Below are positions 5,743 to 6,774 of a DNA stretch of 6,774 bases, one piece after another. The stretch spans positions 1-6,774 of the forward strand of contig PDSN01000052.1 in NCBI GenBank assembly GCA_002748505.1, given 5' to 3'. Below the pieces are notes generated by a model. It ran no database searches, was not told the DNA's origin, and saw nothing but the letters and a program-made list of their open reading frames with translations. Each line of letters starts with the position of its first letter. Position 1 is the first letter of the stretch. Made by a program: the position numbers and the translations under genes. The DNA is from Gammaproteobacteria bacterium (GTDB lineage Bacteria > Pseudomonadota > Gammaproteobacteria > Pseudomonadales > Halieaceae).

Positions 5743-5795
5743 CACGAGCAAAAAACCGATAAAAAACAATCGTTAACAAGTGATTATCATTCCGC

Positions 5796-6774
5796 TCAGC
5801 TCAGCAACTGCAATGGCGTTGTCGCAGCAAGCTCACGCGTCTCAAGCAGTGATGTCGCCCTGGCGATATCCGGTGCGAAATAGCGATCCTTATCATAAAA
5901 CGGCACCGCACCGCGCAACAGCGCTTTACCGCGTTCCAAAGCTTCAGAGCTTTTTAGCGGCTTGCGGAAATCCAGTCCCTGACAGGCCGCCAGCCATTCA
6001 ATCGCCAAAATACCGCTGACATTTTGATAAATATCCCGCAGGCGCCTGCCTGCAAAGGTCGCCATAGACACATGGTCTTCCTGATTGGCAGAGGTGGGCA
6101 GCGAATCAATCGATGCGGGATGCGCAAGGGTTTTGTTTTCACTGGCAAGAGCTGCACAGGTTACCTGGGCGATCATAAAGCCCGAGTTCACTCCGCCATT
6201 GTCCACCAGAAAAGGTGGCAGGCCACTTAAGTTGGCATCGATCAAAAGCGCCATACGCCGTTCGGACAGGGCGCCAATTTCACTCAAGGCAATGGCCAGC
6301 ATATCCGCCGCCATCGCCACGGTTTCAGCGTGAAAATTCCCACCGGATAAAATATCGCCCGCCTCGGCAAATACCAGCGGATTGTCCGACACACCATTGG
6401 CCTCGATCACCAGGGTTTGTGCCGCGAAGCGCATCTGCTGCAAACAGGCACCCAGAACCTGAGGCTGACAACGCAGGGAATAGGGGTCTTGCACTTTTTC
6501 ACAGCGCTGATGTGACCGACCAAGTTCGGAGGATTCACCAAGCAGGGTGCGAAACGCTGCGGCAATATCCGCCTGGGATTGATGACCTGCGCTTTCCAAG
6601 GCATTTTCAGCAAAAAATAAACCTTGCAGAGCAAAGGCGGTGGAGGCCTGGGTACCGTTTAGCAGCGCCAAACCCTCCTTGGGCGCCAGCTCAATAGGCG
6701 CAAGCCCCACGCGCTGTAAACCCTCTGCGGCAGACAAACGCTCACCGTGGAAAAATACTTCCCCCTCTCCCAGC
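5796..6774 (-). CDS. hutH: Histidine ammonia-lyase HutH, C-terminal part (5' end outside window)
   Basis: Non-oxidative deamination of histidine to trans-urocanate, the first step of histidine use, by a cytoplasmic tetramer. The frame is open to the window edge; about 325 residues are visible of an enzyme usually near 510. The Ala-Ser-Gly that forms the MIO cofactor lies outside. Visible family marks, from the N-terminal side: GLALLNGTQAST (about 6674-6639), KVQDPYSLRCQPQV (about 6497-6456), GGNFHAE, NSGFMIAQVT and TSANQEDHVSM. The last motif, with Glu, separates HAL from PAL and TAL. These contain the equivalents of N195, Q277, Y280, R283, F329 and E414 of the Pseudomonas putida enzyme. The spacing from N195 to Q277 is 26 residues too short, so a segment between GLFFAENALESA and GHQSQ seems deleted in frame. 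Activity is therefore in doubt. An internal TTG at 6737 is not the true start, because homology continues upstream of it. Confidence 0.93.
   Translation of the reverse strand, partial: LGEGEVFFHGERLSAAEGLQRVGLAPIELAPKEGLALLNGTQASTAFALQGLFFAENALESAGHQSQADIAAAFRTLLGESSELGRSHQRCEKVQDPYSLRCQPQVLGACLQQMRFAAQTLVIEANGVSDNPLVFAEAGDILSGGNFHAETVAMAADMLAIALSEIGALSERRMALLIDANLSGLPPFLVDNGGVNSGFMIAQVTCAALASENKTLAHPASIDSLPTSANQEDHVSMATFAGRRLRDIYQNVSGILAIEWLAACQGLDFRKPLKSSEALERGKALLRGAVPFYDKDRYFAPDIARATSLLETRELAATTPLQLLS
6585..6590 (-). other. Junction of an apparent 26-residue in-frame deletion in HutH
   Basis: The codons for Ala (6590-6588) and Gly (6587-6585) join two stretches that are separated by 26 residues in Pseudomonas HutH. 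The missing part normally carries the conserved PFDPRIH segment. The frame is kept and both flanks align closely. Confidence 0.6.

Larger units (their letters stand above)
5121..5795. other. 675-bp intergenic spacer between hutH and gabD
   Basis: No protein-coding gene is supported here. The spacer holds two diverged direct repeats, a nested palindromic element between them, a minus-strand promoter and terminator pair, and candidate gabD promoters, all listed separately. Small open frames on the + strand at 5565-5883 have no convincing start sites or family features; part of one overlaps the hutH 3' end and part consists of GCTTACCGC direct repeats (5607-5615 and 5619-5627). Confidence 0.6.

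Noticed and set aside
5565..5883. Two overlapping small + strand frames between gabD and hutH
   Set aside because: Both lack a credible ribosome binding site, one runs into the hutH coding region, and the residues reflect short repeats such as GCTTACCGC; the promoter and terminator signals here are on the other strand.
6735..6737. TTG as a start for a short HutH-like protein
   Set aside because: The frame and clear HutH homology (GEGEVFFHGERL) continue upstream to the window edge, so the gene is cut by the window, not truncated there.
1..6774. CRISPR array, tRNA, rRNA, transposase, phage or toxin-antitoxin genes
   Set aside because: No regularly spaced repeats, tRNA-like sequence, rRNA motifs or such protein families were seen on either strand.

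Overview
The window looks like ordinary chromosome from a free-living, probably marine, gammaproteobacterium. Four recognisable genes support this: a bacterial wax ester synthase/diacylglycerol acyltransferase (WS/DGAT), a RhlE-type DEAD-box RNA helicase, a GabD-type succinate-semialdehyde dehydrogenase and histidine ammonia-lyase HutH. The intergenic spaces carry palindromic repeats of the kind common in this class. The genus cannot be fixed from the sequence.

Layout, left to right. Bases 2-130 look like the 3' end of a + strand gene entering from the left. Bases 131-684 form a long spacer with a GGGGACGGAGGG repeat, one copy of which sits in a 19-bp perfect hairpin that could serve as a terminator. 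The WS/DGAT gene (685-2274, +) makes neutral storage lipid and ends in an unusual lysine/alanine-rich tail. It converges on rhlE (2292-3584, -) with only 17 bp between the stop codons. rhlE has its own sigma70-like promoter in the short gap behind gabD (3672-5120, -). A 675-bp spacer (5121-5795) holds a pair of diverged direct repeats with IHF-consensus sites, a nested palindromic element between them, and a candidate small RNA or leader on the minus strand. The window ends inside hutH (5796-6774, -), whose 5' end lies outside.

The minus-strand genes hutH, gabD and rhlE share a direction but do not look like one operon: the first gap is long and holds a terminator-like hairpin, and rhlE has its own promoter. 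HutH and GabD both belong to amino-acid breakdown (histidine to glutamate; GABA to succinate), so their proximity may be metabolic, but no hut or gab partner gene is visible.

There is no obvious new multi-gene system. The observations most worth checking are: an apparent 26-residue in-frame deletion in HutH, at a site where the family is normally well conserved; a promoter-to-terminator unit of about 160 nt that could encode an undescribed sRNA; the histone-H1-like tail on the WS/DGAT; and the repeat cluster upstream of gabD.
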